64,000 nt of DNA, from positions 310,001-374,000 of the forward strand of contig NZ_CP147012.1 of assembly GCF_037126285.1 (NCBI RefSeq). Reading direction: 5' to 3'. How positions within the stretch are numbered: position 1 is the stretch's first letter; each line of letters starts with the position of its first letter. Positions 35,351 to 45,140 of this stretch are shown piece after piece. The DNA is from Bernardetia sp. MNP-M8. Lineage in GTDB: Bacteria; Bacteroidota; Bacteroidia; Cytophagales; Bernardetiaceae. The notes beneath the pieces are model-generated. The model made no database searches. It worked only from the letters and a program-made list of their open reading frames with translations, and was not told the origin of the DNA. A program made the position numbers and the translations under genes.

Positions 35351-36394
35351 ATGACAGCAGAACAAGAACTTAAAAAAGATACAAAACAACTTAAAGAATT
35401 TATTAGCCAAGTAGATAACTCAGGTATTGCAGCTTGGAATGCAGGAGATTTGTTGAAAATAGTAAAAGATAAAAAAGGCTACGTTAGCCAGTTTAGTACG
35501 TTTAATAACTACACTAGAACAGAAGTAGGTATAAGTCCTCAAACAGCTAATAACTATATTACGATAAGAGAAAGTTTCACAATAGAAGAGATTGGAGAAC
35601 TAATGTTGATAACCCATTTAAGAGTTATTGCAGAAATACAGAACGACAAAACACGAAAACTGGTGCTTGAATGCTTTAGAGAGAAAGATGAACAATATCA
35701 AAAACAAAAGAAGAGAGGACAAACAAAGGGTAATGATGATGTTTCTCAAAAGGATATATACAAACCGACATTAGCTGATGTTATAGGGGTTGTAACAATA
35801 GTAGCAGCGCATGGAACGGAGCTATCAAAGGAAGAAATAGAAGAAGTGATATCCATTAATATTGAGAAAAGTAAAGAACAATCACGACAAAGTAAGAGAG
35901 CTAAAAGGCAAGCAAAAGGAACAAATGAAAAAGATTTTTTTGGTAATCCACTTAAAGCAAAATTTTTTAAACAGATTAGCGATTTGTTTGGGTACGAGCC
36001 AATTGATGAGATGGGTTTAGTAGCATTATTTTGTGTGATGTTTCAATTTTTAAGACAACTACCATTTGAATGGAAGGGCGATAATATAGAATTTAATACA
36101 ATAAAATATGTTCGTGAAAAATTTCCTGATGCATCTATTCTTTGTCAGCAAGTAAAAAAGAGGAAGACAAAAGAGCGAAACTTTGAATTAGATGTAGAGT
36201 TTGAGTATGAAAGCTACAATTACATTACACACAATCATATGCAATCAGACAAAAATTGTGATTTAATCATTTGTTGGGTTGATAATGCAAAAACAGATAA
36301 AAGACTAAATCAAATGGAAGCAATAAAAAATATGCCTCCAGTTTTGAGTCTCAAAAATTGCTTTGAGACAGGTAAAATTGAAATAATACATTAA
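35351..36394 (+). CDS. putative accessory nuclease of the restriction locus
   Basis: 347 residues. The first ~110 (AAWNAGDLLKIVKDKKGYVSQFSTFNNYTR, ISPQTANNYITIRESF) look like a small HTH/ParB-like reader domain. The C-terminal ~110 contain FELDVEFEYESYNYITHNH, then DKNCDLIICWVDN, which resembles the PD-(D/E)xK-related pattern seen in predicted restriction endonucleases. It stands 54 bases before hsdR in the same direction. It may be a separate nuclease or a regulator of the system. Confidence 0.5.
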   Translation: MTAEQELKKDTKQLKEFISQVDNSGIAAWNAGDLLKIVKDKKGYVSQFSTFNNYTRTEVGISPQTANNYITIRESFTIEEIGELMLITHLRVIAEIQNDKTRKLVLECFREKDEQYQKQKKRGQTKGNDDVSQKDIYKPTLADVIGVVTIVAAHGTELSKEEIEEVISINIEKSKEQSRQSKRAKRQAKGTNEKDFFGNPLKAKFFKQISDLFGYEPIDEMGLVALFCVMFQFLRQLPFEWKGDNIEFNTIKYVREKFPDASILCQQVKKRKTKERNFELDVEFEYESYNYITHNHMQSDKNCDLIICWVDNAKTDKRLNQMEAIKNMPPVLSLKNCFETGKIEIIH

Positions 36395-36447
36395 AAAATA
36401 TAGACTTAGTATATATTAAGTTAGCAATTTCCTTTAGATTATGGATT

Positions 36448-39400
36448 ATGACAAAATTTAACGAAGATTCAAGAGTAAAAATACCTTCTATTTTGCATTT
36501 ATGCAGACTAGGTTATGAGTATGTTTCACTAAAAAATGCTGTTTGGGACATTAATACAAATATTTTCACAGACATATTTAAAGAAGCTATTTGTAAAATA
36601 AATCCTGAACTTGATACAGACCAAGCAGAAAGACTTTTAGTTGATACTTCTCTCCTACTTGATAATGAAGATTTGGGAAGAGCTTTTTATGAAAAACTTA
36701 TTAGTGATTCAGGAACAAAATTAATTGATTTTGAAAATTTTGAAAATAATTCATTCCATGTTGTGACTGAATTACCTTATAAAAATGGGGATGAAGAGTT
36801 TAGACCTGATATTATTCTTTTAGTCAATGGAATGCCTTTAGTATTTATTGAGGTAAAAAAACCAAATAATCGTGATGGAGTTATTGCTGAACGAGAACGT
36901 ATTAATAAACGCTTTCAGAATAAGAAATTCAGAAAGTTTGTAAATATTACTCAAATGATGGTTTTCTCCAATAATATGGAGTATAACAATGAAGAAGTTG
37001 AACCATTGAAAGGTGCTTTTTATGCATCTCCGTCTTATCATCAGCCCATTTTTAATTATTTCCGAGAAGAGCATAATTTAGACTTATCAAAGTTATTAGC
37101 AGATGAAAACGATGACCTTGAAAACTTTGTCTTGAAAGATAATAATCTTACTGTAGTCAAAAATTCTCCTGAGTTTTTAACTAATAAGAACCCCAATACA
37201 CCAACAAATCGTGTATCTACTTCTCTATTCAGTAAAGACAGACTAGCATTTATGCTTAAATATGCGATTGCTTATGTGGACGAAAGTAAAGGAATTGAGA
37301 AACACATTATGCGTTACCCTCAAATTTTTGCTACTAAAGCTATTGAAAATAAACTAGAGAATGGAATTAGAAAAGGTATTATTTGGCATACACAAGGAAG
37401 TGGAAAAACAGCTTTAGCATATTATAATGTACGCTATCTAACAGATTATTTTCAAAATAAAAAGGTAATCCCTAAATTCTATTTTATTGTCGACCGTATA
37501 GATTTATTAGTACAAGCCAAAAGAGAATTTACAGCTAGAGGGCTTATAGTACATATTGTAAATTCAAAAAATGATTTTACAAAGTCTATCAAAACTACTA
37601 CTGCTCTTCACAATCATTCAGGCAGAGCCGAAATAACAGTCGTAAACATCCAAAAATTTAGTGATGAAGCCAATGTAGTCGAAACAAAAGACTATGATAT
37701 TAAGATACAACGTATTTACTTTTTGGATGAAGTACACAGAAGCTACAATCCAAAAGGTAGTTTTTTAGCAAACCTAACACAATCTGACCCCAACTCTATT
37801 AAGATTGGACTAACAGGAACGCCACTCATTACTAAAGATTACTACTCTAAAGATTTATTTGGCGATTATATCCATAAATATTATTACAATGCTTCTATTG
37901 CTGATGGATATACTTTGCGATTAATTCGTGAAGAGATAGCCAGCGATTATAAAGTGGTACTTCAAGATGCTTTAGAAAAAATTAAGGTACTTAAAGGCGA
38001 TATAGAGAAGAAAAAAGTGTTTTCTCATCCAAACTTTGTAGAGCCTATGCTTGATTATATTGTCAATGATTTTGAAAAAAGTCGATTGACATTTACTGAT
38101 GCTTCTATTGGAGGTATGGTAGTTTGCGATAGTTCGGAGCAAGCAAAAGCCATGTTTGAAATTTTTAATCAAAAATATGCTAATGGCAACAAAGGACAAG
38201 ATGAGCAGACCAAGCGACATGAAACTTACAGAGTGAAAACAGCAGCTCTTATTTTACATGATATAGGCACGAAAGAAGAGCGAAAAGATTTGGTAGAAGA
38301 GTTTAAAGAAGGAAAAATAGACTTTCTCTTTGTGTATAATATGCTTTTGACTGGATTTGATGCCAAACGATTAAAAAAGCTATACATTGGGCGAGTTATT
38401 AAGCGTCATAACCTACTACAAGCTCTTACAAGGGTAAATCGTACCTACAAAAATTTCAAATATGGTTTTGTAGTAGATTTCGCAGACATAAAAGCAGAGT
38501 TTGATGCAACCAACAAAGCCTATTTTGATGAGCTACAAGCCGAACTAGGCGACGAAATGGAGTTTTACTCTGATTTATTCAAGTCAAAAGAAGATATTGA
38601 ACAAGAAATAGCAGAGATAAAAGATATTTTATTCCATTTTAATACTACCAATGCTGAATTATTCTCGCAACAAATTACTCAAATTCAAGACCGAGAACAA
38701 GTATTACAAATCAGAAAAGCGTTAGGTAATGCTAAGAGTTTATACAATCTAATACGCTTGTTTGGGCATTATGATTTGCTTGATAAGATTGATTTTAAGA
38801 AATTAGGACAACTTTACAGAGAAGTAGATAATCATATAGCTTTATTAAATACACAGGAAGCCTTAAAAAATAATATTGACAATACTAACTTGCTCAATGT
38901 TGCTTTAGAAGATGTATTGTTTCATTTTACCAAAATATCAGAAGAGGAGCTGGTTTTAGCAGACCAACTCAAAGATATTCTAAGAAAAACTAGAGAAACT
39001 TTAGCAAATAATTTCGACAAAAAAGACCCAGAATTTGTTTCTTTGTATGAAGAATTGAAACGTCTTTTCGATAAGAAAAACCTTGATGAAGTTACGCAAG
39101 ACGAAATGCGACAAAACATTGGCGCACTTTCTAAGATTTATGATAAAATCAAAGAACTAAATCGACAAAACAACTTACTAAAAGATAAATACAATAGCGA
39201 CCCTAAATATGCTCGCATTCATAAAAGGTTGGTAGAAAAAGGGAGCTTAAATGCAAAAGAAAGCCAAATTTTTGAAGCTCTGATAAACGTAAAGAATGAT
39301 GCTGATGTACATGTACTGCAAAATACACGTTTATTGGAAAATGAAAGCTACTTTAGTACCGAAATGATGCGATTGGTAATTGACCAATTCAAAAATAAAA

Positions 39401-39489
39401 ATAAAATTAATTTGAATCCAGACTCTACCAAGTATATCAATAACTTGGTTGTGAATGAATACATTAACGAATTCTACGGAAGAATATGA
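36448..39489 (+). CDS. hsdR: type I restriction enzyme, HsdR subunit
   Basis: 1013 residues. N-terminal PD-(D/E)xK nuclease at about 116-138 (FRPDIILLVNGMPLVFIEVKK: D..ExK). SF2 translocase: Walker A HTQGSGKTAL near 312-321, DEVH at about 426, SAT-like GLTGTPL, and motif VI ALTRVNRTYKNF. C-terminal helical part binds HsdM. Start chosen as ATG at 36448, in frame with the nuclease. Overlaps hsdM by four bases (translational coupling). Cuts DNA that lacks the host methylation after translocation. Complete and apparently intact. Confidence 0.95.
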   Translation: MTKFNEDSRVKIPSILHLCRLGYEYVSLKNAVWDINTNIFTDIFKEAICKINPELDTDQAERLLVDTSLLLDNEDLGRAFYEKLISDSGTKLIDFENFENNSFHVVTELPYKNGDEEFRPDIILLVNGMPLVFIEVKKPNNRDGVIAERERINKRFQNKKFRKFVNITQMMVFSNNMEYNNEEVEPLKGAFYASPSYHQPIFNYFREEHNLDLSKLLADENDDLENFVLKDNNLTVVKNSPEFLTNKNPNTPTNRVSTSLFSKDRLAFMLKYAIAYVDESKGIEKHIMRYPQIFATKAIENKLENGIRKGIIWHTQGSGKTALAYYNVRYLTDYFQNKKVIPKFYFIVDRIDLLVQAKREFTARGLIVHIVNSKNDFTKSIKTTTALHNHSGRAEITVVNIQKFSDEANVVETKDYDIKIQRIYFLDEVHRSYNPKGSFLANLTQSDPNSIKIGLTGTPLITKDYYSKDLFGDYIHKYYYNASIADGYTLRLIREEIASDYKVVLQDALEKIKVLKGDIEKKKVFSHPNFVEPMLDYIVNDFEKSRLTFTDASIGGMVVCDSSEQAKAMFEIFNQKYANGNKGQDEQTKRHETYRVKTAALILHDIGTKEERKDLVEEFKEGKIDFLFVYNMLLTGFDAKRLKKLYIGRVIKRHNLLQALTRVNRTYKNFKYGFVVDFADIKAEFDATNKAYFDELQAELGDEMEFYSDLFKSKEDIEQEIAEIKDILFHFNTTNAELFSQQITQIQDREQVLQIRKALGNAKSLYNLIRLFGHYDLLDKIDFKKLGQLYREVDNHIALLNTQEALKNNIDNTNLLNVALEDVLFHFTKISEEELVLADQLKDILRKTRETLANNFDKKDPEFVSLYEELKRLFDKKNLDEVTQDEMRQNIGALSKIYDKIKELNRQNNLLKDKYNSDPKYARIHKRLVEKGSLNAKESQIFEALINVKNDADVHVLQNTRLLENESYFSTEMMRLVIDQFKNKNKINLNPDSTKYINNLVVNEYINEFYGRI

Positions 39490-41114
39490 CCGACTTAGAT
39501 TTTAAAGAAAAAACAACAAATCTCATTGATAGCCTAAAAAGCATTAGTGCTAATTATGGTTTAGGAAATGATGGCAATGAGTTTAAAATTATTACGCAAA
39601 TCTTTTTATATAAGTTTTTGAATGATAAGTTTGCTTTTGAGCTAAAAAAGCTTGACCCAAAATTACAAGAAGCTAATAATTGGGAAGAGACATTAAAATC
39701 CTATTCAGAAGATGAGTATGAAATGTTGGTAATGCAGTTGAGAGCTGATGTAGCCAAGCTGAAACCAGAACATTTTATATCTGAACTATTTAGCCGACAA
39801 AATGAAAGCGATTTTGCTAAACTTCTTGATGATACCTTATTAGATATTGCTATTAGTAATAATGATATTTTTTCAGTAAAAACTGATGGAGGAGCTAAGG
39901 TAGTGCTTTTTGAGCGTATTACCCAATATATTAGTGATAGTGGTAAGCGTGATGATTTTGCGAAGGCTATCATCAATAAATTAGTAGGTGTGAACTTTGA
40001 GCATATCTTTAATCAGAAGTTCGACTTCTATGCTACTATTTTTGAGTATCTAATCAAAGACTACAATACCAATAGTGGAGGGAAATATGCCGAGTATTTT
40101 ACGCCTCATGCAGTAGCCAAAATTATGGCTGCTATTTTGGTAAATGAACCTGACCAAAACGTAACAGTATATGACCCTTCGGCTGGTTCAGGTACGCTCT
40201 TGATGAATATTGCTCACGCCATAGGAGAAAGTAAATGTACCATATATTCACAAGATATAAGTCAAAAATCATCAAGTCTTTTGCGCTTGAATCTAGTTCT
40301 AAATGACTTAGTACATTCTATTCAGAATATTATACAAGGTAATACCATTTCTCATCCTTACCATAAAGATAAGGGGGGTAACCTAGAAAAGTTTGACTAT
40401 ATCGTTTCTAATCCACCTTTCAAACTTGATTTCTCGGATTATAGAGATGATTTAGATAGTAAGGAGAATAACGAACGCTTTTTTGCTGGCATTCCTAAAA
40501 TACGAAAAAAGGAAAAAGATAAAATGGCTATTTACACGTTATTTCTGCAACATATCATGTATTCTTTGAGTAAAAAAGGAAAAGCAGCTATTGTAGTACC
40601 TACAGGCTTTATTACTGCACAGAGTGGTATCGATAAAAAAATTCGTGAGAAGATGGTAGAAAGCAAAATGTTAGCAGGGGTAGTACGTATGCCAAGCAAT
40701 ATTTTTGCGACTACTGGTACAAATGTAAGTATCATTTTTTTAGATAAAAGTAATAATGATAAAGTTGTTTTGATAGATGCTTCTAATTTGGGTGAAACCA
40801 TTAAAGAAGGTAAAAATCAAAAAACTGTACTCACTTCTTATGAAGAACAGCAAATTATTGACACCTTCAATCAGAAAAAAGTAGTGGATAATTTCTCAGT
40901 TGTGGTAAGCTATGACGAAATCAAACAAAAAAACTACTCCCTAAGTGCTGGACAGTATTTTGAGATAAAAATTGAATATGTGGATATCACAACAGAAGAG
41001 TTTGAAGCTAAAATGAAAGGTTTTGAAAATAACTTAAGTAAACTCTTTTCTGAGGGTAAAGAATTAGAATTGGAAATTATGAATAATTTAAATCGTTTGA
41101 GTTATGAGAGTTAA
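39486..41114 (+). CDS. hsdM: type I restriction enzyme, HsdM methylase
   Basis: 542 residues. N-terminal helical HsdM_N domain, SAM motif I at about 228-238 (YDPSAGSGTLL) and catalytic motif IV NPPF near 309-312, so an N6-adenine methyltransferase. Forms the M2S complex with HsdS. Overlaps hsdR and hsdS (11 bases), consistent with one operon producing matched subunits. Confidence 0.95.
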   Translation: MTDLDFKEKTTNLIDSLKSISANYGLGNDGNEFKIITQIFLYKFLNDKFAFELKKLDPKLQEANNWEETLKSYSEDEYEMLVMQLRADVAKLKPEHFISELFSRQNESDFAKLLDDTLLDIAISNNDIFSVKTDGGAKVVLFERITQYISDSGKRDDFAKAIINKLVGVNFEHIFNQKFDFYATIFEYLIKDYNTNSGGKYAEYFTPHAVAKIMAAILVNEPDQNVTVYDPSAGSGTLLMNIAHAIGESKCTIYSQDISQKSSSLLRLNLVLNDLVHSIQNIIQGNTISHPYHKDKGGNLEKFDYIVSNPPFKLDFSDYRDDLDSKENNERFFAGIPKIRKKEKDKMAIYTLFLQHIMYSLSKKGKAAIVVPTGFITAQSGIDKKIREKMVESKMLAGVVRMPSNIFATTGTNVSIIFLDKSNNDKVVLIDASNLGETIKEGKNQKTVLTSYEEQQIIDTFNQKKVVDNFSVVVSYDEIKQKNYSLSAGQYFEIKIEYVDITTEEFEAKMKGFENNLSKLFSEGKELELEIMNNLNRLSYES

Positions 41115-42369
41115 ACTGAAACAAGTAATTACTGACTTTATTGTCCCTATGAGAGACAAACCTAAAGTATTTGGTGGAAATATACCATGGTGTAGAATAG
41201 AGGATGTTGATGGTAAGTATTTATCAGAAAGTTTATCTAATCAAAATGTTTCCACAGAGACAATTAAGGAAATGAATCTTCGAGTTTATCCTATTAACAC
41301 TCTTTTATTTACTTGTAGTGCATCTATTGGTACAACAGCTATAACAAAAAAGCCTTTATGTACTAATCAAACGTTCATAGGACTTGTGGGTTCAAATAAA
41401 ATAGATATAGAATATTTATATTATTACCTAAATAAAGTTGGTTCTATGTTGCAAAGAGCTGCGTCAATTACAACAATTCCCTATCTATCTCGTAGATTCT
41501 TTGAAGAACTAGTAATTGACATTCCTTCCACCTTATCTATTCAAAATAATATAGCTAATACTCTGTCCTTATTAGATGCAAAAATCGAACTTAATAACAA
41601 AATCAACCAAGAATTAGAAGCGATGACAAAAACGTTATACAATTATTGGTTTGTGCAGTTTGATTTTCCAAATGAACAAGGTAAACCTTACAAAAGTAGT
41701 GGAGGAAAGATGGTGTACAATAAAGAACTAAAGAGAGTGATTCCTGAAAGATGGAAAACTGAGAGAATTACTGAATGTTGTAGGATAGTGGATTGTTTGC
41801 ATTCTAAGAAGCCAGATTATAATTTTGAAGATGAAAGATATTATTTACTTCAATTAGAAAATCTAAGAGATGATGGGCTAATTGATTTAAGTAATAGATA
41901 TTTTGTTTCAAAAAATGACTACGAGAAATGGACGAGTAGAATTGAAGTTACAACAAATGATGTTGTCATAACAAATGCAGGAAGAGTTGGAGCAACAGCA
42001 CAAATTCCAAATAAATTAGTTTCAGGTATTGGAAGAAATATTACTGCTATCAGACCTTTATCAATTTCTCCAACTTATTTTTTTATGACATTCGATGGAA
42101 TTGACATGAAACGTCAAATTGCTTGGAATACAGACCAAGGGGCATTCTTCACAAGTTTAAATGTAAAGGGAATTAAAAAATTATTTGTTGTTAGACCAGA
42201 AAGGTTGATTGAAACAAAATTCGAGAATATTGTTACACCAATTAGAAATAAAAGAGAGTTATTACAAAGTCAAAACCAACAACTCACTGACCTACGAGAC
42301 TGGTTACTGCCTATGCTGATGAATGAACAAATAACAGTAAAAGAAACAGAGCTTGAAGAAAAAGAGTAA
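41104..42369 (+). CDS. hsdS: type I restriction enzyme, HsdS specificity subunit
   Basis: 421 residues with two target-recognition domains (about 1-150 and 215-375). They are separated and followed by conserved helices (ISLLDAKIELNNKINQELEAM-type spacer at about 155-185; NKRELLQSQNQQLTDLRDWLLPML at the end). Each domain reads half of a bipartite DNA target. Both are full length, so the system is likely active. No recombinase or spare hsdS is seen. Confidence 0.93.
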   Translation: MRVKLKQVITDFIVPMRDKPKVFGGNIPWCRIEDVDGKYLSESLSNQNVSTETIKEMNLRVYPINTLLFTCSASIGTTAITKKPLCTNQTFIGLVGSNKIDIEYLYYYLNKVGSMLQRAASITTIPYLSRRFFEELVIDIPSTLSIQNNIANTLSLLDAKIELNNKINQELEAMTKTLYNYWFVQFDFPNEQGKPYKSSGGKMVYNKELKRVIPERWKTERITECCRIVDCLHSKKPDYNFEDERYYLLQLENLRDDGLIDLSNRYFVSKNDYEKWTSRIEVTTNDVVITNAGRVGATAQIPNKLVSGIGRNITAIRPLSISPTYFFMTFDGIDMKRQIAWNTDQGAFFTSLNVKGIKKLFVVRPERLIETKFENIVTPIRNKRELLQSQNQQLTDLRDWLLPMLMNEQITVKETELEEKE

Positions 42370-42382
42370 TTTTATGAAACAC

Positions 42383-42413
42383 AAAACCCACACTATGGAA
42401 GGTGTGGGTTTTT
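42383..42413. terminator. bidirectional rho-independent terminator
   Basis: Stem AAAACCCACAC / GTGTGGGTTTT with T tracts on both sides, between convergent hsdS and the small HTH gene. Confidence 0.88.
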
Positions 42414-42419
42414 CTATGC

Positions 42420-42689
42420 TCAATACTCCACAGGCACACCGTCCAAATGCTCCCTAATAATTTTTAGTTCTGGTGTGCAGAACATTCTTCTATTTTTTCC
42501 CTCTATTTTGTCTTTGATAGGCAATAGCCATTTTTTGAGCGTTGCATAGCTTTCTATTCCATAATGTAACATTACCTCTTTTCTGTTGAGTGGTTTACAC
42601 ACAGGTAATGTACCTTGTAAATTTATTTTTTGCGCTTGCGTGTGTGTTTTGGTGCAAGGGATTGCAGAAGCACAAGCAGAACTGTCCAT
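42420..42689 (-). CDS. small HTH (excisionase-like) protein
   Basis: 89 residues. After an odd Cys/Ser/Thr-rich start, residues ~33-85 (LNRKEVMLHYGIESYATLKKWLLPIKDKI, then RRMFCTPELKIIREHLDG) form a MerR/excisionase-like winged HTH common in Bacteroidota phages and ICEs. It is divergent from the late operon across a gap holding phased TGATAG repeats, which are candidate binding sites. Confidence 0.6.
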   Translation of the reverse strand: MDSSACASAIPCTKTHTQAQKINLQGTLPVCKPLNRKEVMLHYGIESYATLKKWLLPIKDKIEGKNRRMFCTPELKIIREHLDGVPVEY

Positions 42690-42786
42690 AATTTAAAAAT
42701 CTAAATAAAAATAGTAAGTGGTTTATTTATGTTCTTTATTCTTATGCTAAGATACGGACTTTCAACGGTTTAGGCTACATTTTTAA

Positions 42787-42873
42787 TTATCATTAATTGA
42801 TAGAAATTGATAGTAATTATCATTCATAGTCAAAAAGTAACATAAAATGATAGAAAGTGATAGAAATTGATAA
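42787..42873. repeat. phased TGATAG operator-like repeats
   Basis: TGATAG/TGATAA at 42798, 42808, 42848, 42858 and 42868, exactly 10 bases apart within each group, plus inverted TTATCA at 42787 and 42817. One helical turn spacing puts all sites on one face of the DNA. The cluster sits just upstream of a TAAGTTTG promoter box and between divergent genes. Confidence 0.75.
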
Positions 42874-42892
42874 GCAGGTTTGGCAACTCTCG

Positions 42893-42900
42893 TAAGTTTG
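42893..42900 (+). promoter_or_regulatory. likely late promoter -7 box (TAAGTTTG)
   Basis: Matches TAnnTTTG, 20 bases after the last TGATA repeat and 58 bases before the next ATG. The repeats overlap the place of the -33 element, so a bound protein would control it. Confidence 0.5.
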
Positions 42901-42958
42901 TATAGCAATAAAGGATAAAACTATCTTATTTATTTTTCATCAAACCACTTATTTTATT

Positions 42959-43387
42959 ATGAGAAATCTTATTATTTTCACTCTTCTGCTCTTTCTTGTC
43001 GCAAGCATTTCATTAGATGCTTTTGCTGACAACTCCCCCACTCCAGACCACGATATTGTACTTATTGGTAATCCCCATGTTGGTACTGATTTGATAACTT
43101 CTTTTGGAGTTAATCATACAGTAATTCTAATCATTACTGATACCGAAATTTTCAATAGGGATAGTAGTCCAAGTATTCCAATTTTATCTACGATTGATTT
43201 TGTATTGCCCACGAGGAACGATACAAATATAAATAGGTCAGATTGCAATTACCCTACTACTTCTTTTGTACAGGTTATCGTACAACGGTCATTTTCGGAA
43301 CTATCCACAAAAGATTATTCACAAAGGAATACCAATGTAGTCCCCATTGAGAAAGTCAATAGTCTACGAAATATAAAGGCAAGTTAG
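42959..43387 (+). CDS. exported protein, first gene after the repeat promoter
   Basis: 142 residues with a signal peptide (MRNLIIFTLLLFLVASISLDAFA). The body is low in charge and rich in Thr/Ile/Asp (VLIGNPHVGTDLITSFGVNHTVILIITDTEIF). No family recognised. Followed by a terminator, so it is a separate transcript from the late operon. Confidence 0.55.
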   Translation: MRNLIIFTLLLFLVASISLDAFADNSPTPDHDIVLIGNPHVGTDLITSFGVNHTVILIITDTEIFNRDSSPSIPILSTIDFVLPTRNDTNINRSDCNYPTTSFVQVIVQRSFSELSTKDYSQRNTNVVPIEKVNSLRNIKAS

Positions 43388-43422
43388 GAGCAAACACAAG
43401 CCAATAGAAAATATATACTTAT

Positions 43423-43465
43423 AAAAATCTCCTATTCTTTACAGAAAGGGGTAGGAGATTTTTTT
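43423..43465. terminator. rho-independent terminator
   Basis: Stem AAAAATCTCCTA / TAGGAGATTTTT with an inner loop and T run. Confidence 0.82.
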
Positions 43466-43506
43466 CATTTCTCATTTAAGTTCACTTACTATTTACTTTA
43501 CATATC

Positions 43507-43872
43507 ATGTCTATTCAAAATACACTTTCAACCGTTCATACGGAAGCCTTTTTCGGTAATTTAGGTGCATTTGCCAATACTGTTGGCACAGCACTTCAAG
43601 ACAAAAAAATTACTCTAACCGAGGGTATGGGAATTGCTATTGCTTTAGTTCCTTTTGGCGAATCTGTCCAAAACTTCAAAGGAATGACTGTTCCAGAGCT
43701 TAAAGATTTATACCGTAGCGAGGTAGAAAACGTAGCTCAATCTTTTGCAAAACGTTTTGATTTACAAGACGATGAAGTAGAAGAGTTTATCGAAGATTGT
43801 GTACGCTATGTTCTTGCAACAGCAGCTTTATACAACTCTGGTAGCCGTTTATTCGGCAACAAAGCAGCCTAA
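43507..43872 (+). CDS. late protein, unknown
   Basis: 121 residues, mainly helical and acidic (KITLTEGMGIAIALVPFGESVQNF; DLQDDEVEEFIEDCVRYVLATAALYN). The ITLTEGMGIA-VPFGESVQ stretch recalls the short linker helix of small phage structural proteins seen in Bacteroidota, but no family is certain. First gene of the long late operon. Confidence 0.55.
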   Translation: MSIQNTLSTVHTEAFFGNLGAFANTVGTALQDKKITLTEGMGIAIALVPFGESVQNFKGMTVPELKDLYRSEVENVAQSFAKRFDLQDDEVEEFIEDCVRYVLATAALYNSGSRLFGNKAA

Positions 43873-44074
43873 CGATTCAAAACACCAATTACAATGGAAC
43901 AATTAGATAAAATTGTAATTGGTTGGGTTACACTTCAAAGTTTGGGAATTGGTGGCTTGATTTGGCGTTTTATTAATCTATTTTTTGATGTAAAAGAGCA
44001 TAAAAAAAAGATACTAGAACTAGAAAATAAAATCAAACTACTTGAAGACAGTATCGATAAAAAGTTTGAAACAC

Positions 44075-44083
44075 TTAAAACAA
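44075..44083 (+). repeat. target site duplication, left copy
   Basis: TTAAAACAA directly before the IS end; identical to 45132-45140. Confidence 0.9.
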
Positions 44084-45131
44084 CGTGAACTCGGTATTAT
44101 TTAGGTACAAATATTCTAGGTTTTTCTGGGTAGAAATGATAAGCTACTATTGTAGCTGCCATATGCGTAAATGCGTTTATAGGCTTCCTATGTCTAGAAT
44201 GTTCTACGTCAAAAACGGAAATTAAAATATCATTTACAGATTCAATAATGGCTCTTTTTCTAAGTGTGTATTTTTCTTTCAATGTGATGAGTTGATTCTT
44301 CATATTTTTTTTTGTTTTAGTTATCATTTTAAGTCCCTTTTCATAGAGTTGTTCCCAAAGTTTTGTCAAATATCCTTTATCACCAAAGCAATTTCCTTTC
44401 AAATTTTTTAATAAATTTTTGAGTAGATTGTGGTTATTATCAGCCTTATTTGCTGCTGTAATTTCAAAAGCCATTACCTCTCCTAAATGATTGATGACTA
44501 AGTGAAGTTTAAATCCAAAAAACCACCCCATTGACCCTTTTCCTCGTTTTGCAATGTCTTTGAACACTTTATGAGAGTGAATACGACGATTATCAGAAAC
44601 AACTATTTTCTTAGAATCAATGAAGTAAGTACCTGTTTCTTCACTTTTAGCACACAGGAGTTTGGCGAGTACATACATAGGTAAACTTACCCTTTCTATT
44701 AATTCTAAAAATCGGTTATAGGAGCAAAGTTTAGGAAAATAAGGGACTAAATCGTTACACACAAAACGTTGATAATAGTATTGAAAATTCTTATAACCTG
44801 AGTAATTATAATATACTAAAATAGTCATTATTTCACTAGCTGATAACTGGGGAAGACGAGTAGGAGAAGGGGTGAAAGTGGAACTGCTTTTTGTTCCCAC
44901 CCATTTACTAGATACATAAGATTGAGCTTGTAAACAGAACTCATCTACTAAATAAAAAATACCGATTAGGTGGTCTTCGTCGAATTTTATAGTTTTGTCA
45001 AACATAAGGCTAAAGAGGTTAAAGTTGAGTAGAGCTATTCAAAAATAACCTTTTTTAGCCTTTTTTGACAAAAATAACTGAAATAAGTAAATAAAACACT
45101 GAAAGTCAATTAGTTAAAATCCGAGTTCACG
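44084..45131. mobile_element. IS982-family insertion sequence, 1048 bp
   Basis: Perfect 11-bp terminal inverted repeats CGTGAACTCGG / CCGAGTTCACG, extended further with mismatches, a single transposase gene on the minus strand and a perfect 9-bp target duplication. The intact duplication means a recent insertion. A related end lies at 17594. Confidence 0.95.
44097..45005 (-). CDS. IS982-family transposase
   Basis: 302 residues with the DDE core of the family: YFIDSKKIVVSDNRRIHSHKVFKDIAKRGKGSMGWFFGFKLHL, FGDKGYLTKLWEQL and LRKRAIIESVNDILI, then EHSRHRKPINAFTH. First Asp in FIDSK, second in GDKGY, Glu in IIESVN. The gene appears intact and begins about 126 bases inside the right end. Confidence 0.95.
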   Translation of the reverse strand: MFDKTIKFDEDHLIGIFYLVDEFCLQAQSYVSSKWVGTKSSSTFTPSPTRLPQLSASEIMTILVYYNYSGYKNFQYYYQRFVCNDLVPYFPKLCSYNRFLELIERVSLPMYVLAKLLCAKSEETGTYFIDSKKIVVSDNRRIHSHKVFKDIAKRGKGSMGWFFGFKLHLVINHLGEVMAFEITAANKADNNHNLLKNLLKNLKGNCFGDKGYLTKLWEQLYEKGLKMITKTKKNMKNQLITLKEKYTLRKRAIIESVNDILISVFDVEHSRHRKPINAFTHMAATIVAYHFYPEKPRIFVPK

Positions 45132-45140
45132 TTAAAACAA
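45132..45140 (+). repeat. target site duplication, right copy
   Basis: TTAAAACAA directly after the IS end; identical to 44075-44083. Confidence 0.9.

Noticed and set aside
39701-39976. Minus-strand ORFs inside hsdM and hsdR
   Set aside because: They lie within conserved restriction genes and have Ser/Leu-rich shadow composition.
42787-42873. CRISPR-like array
   Set aside because: Repeat units are only about 6-10 bases and spacers are not unique 30-mers; these are operator-type repeats.
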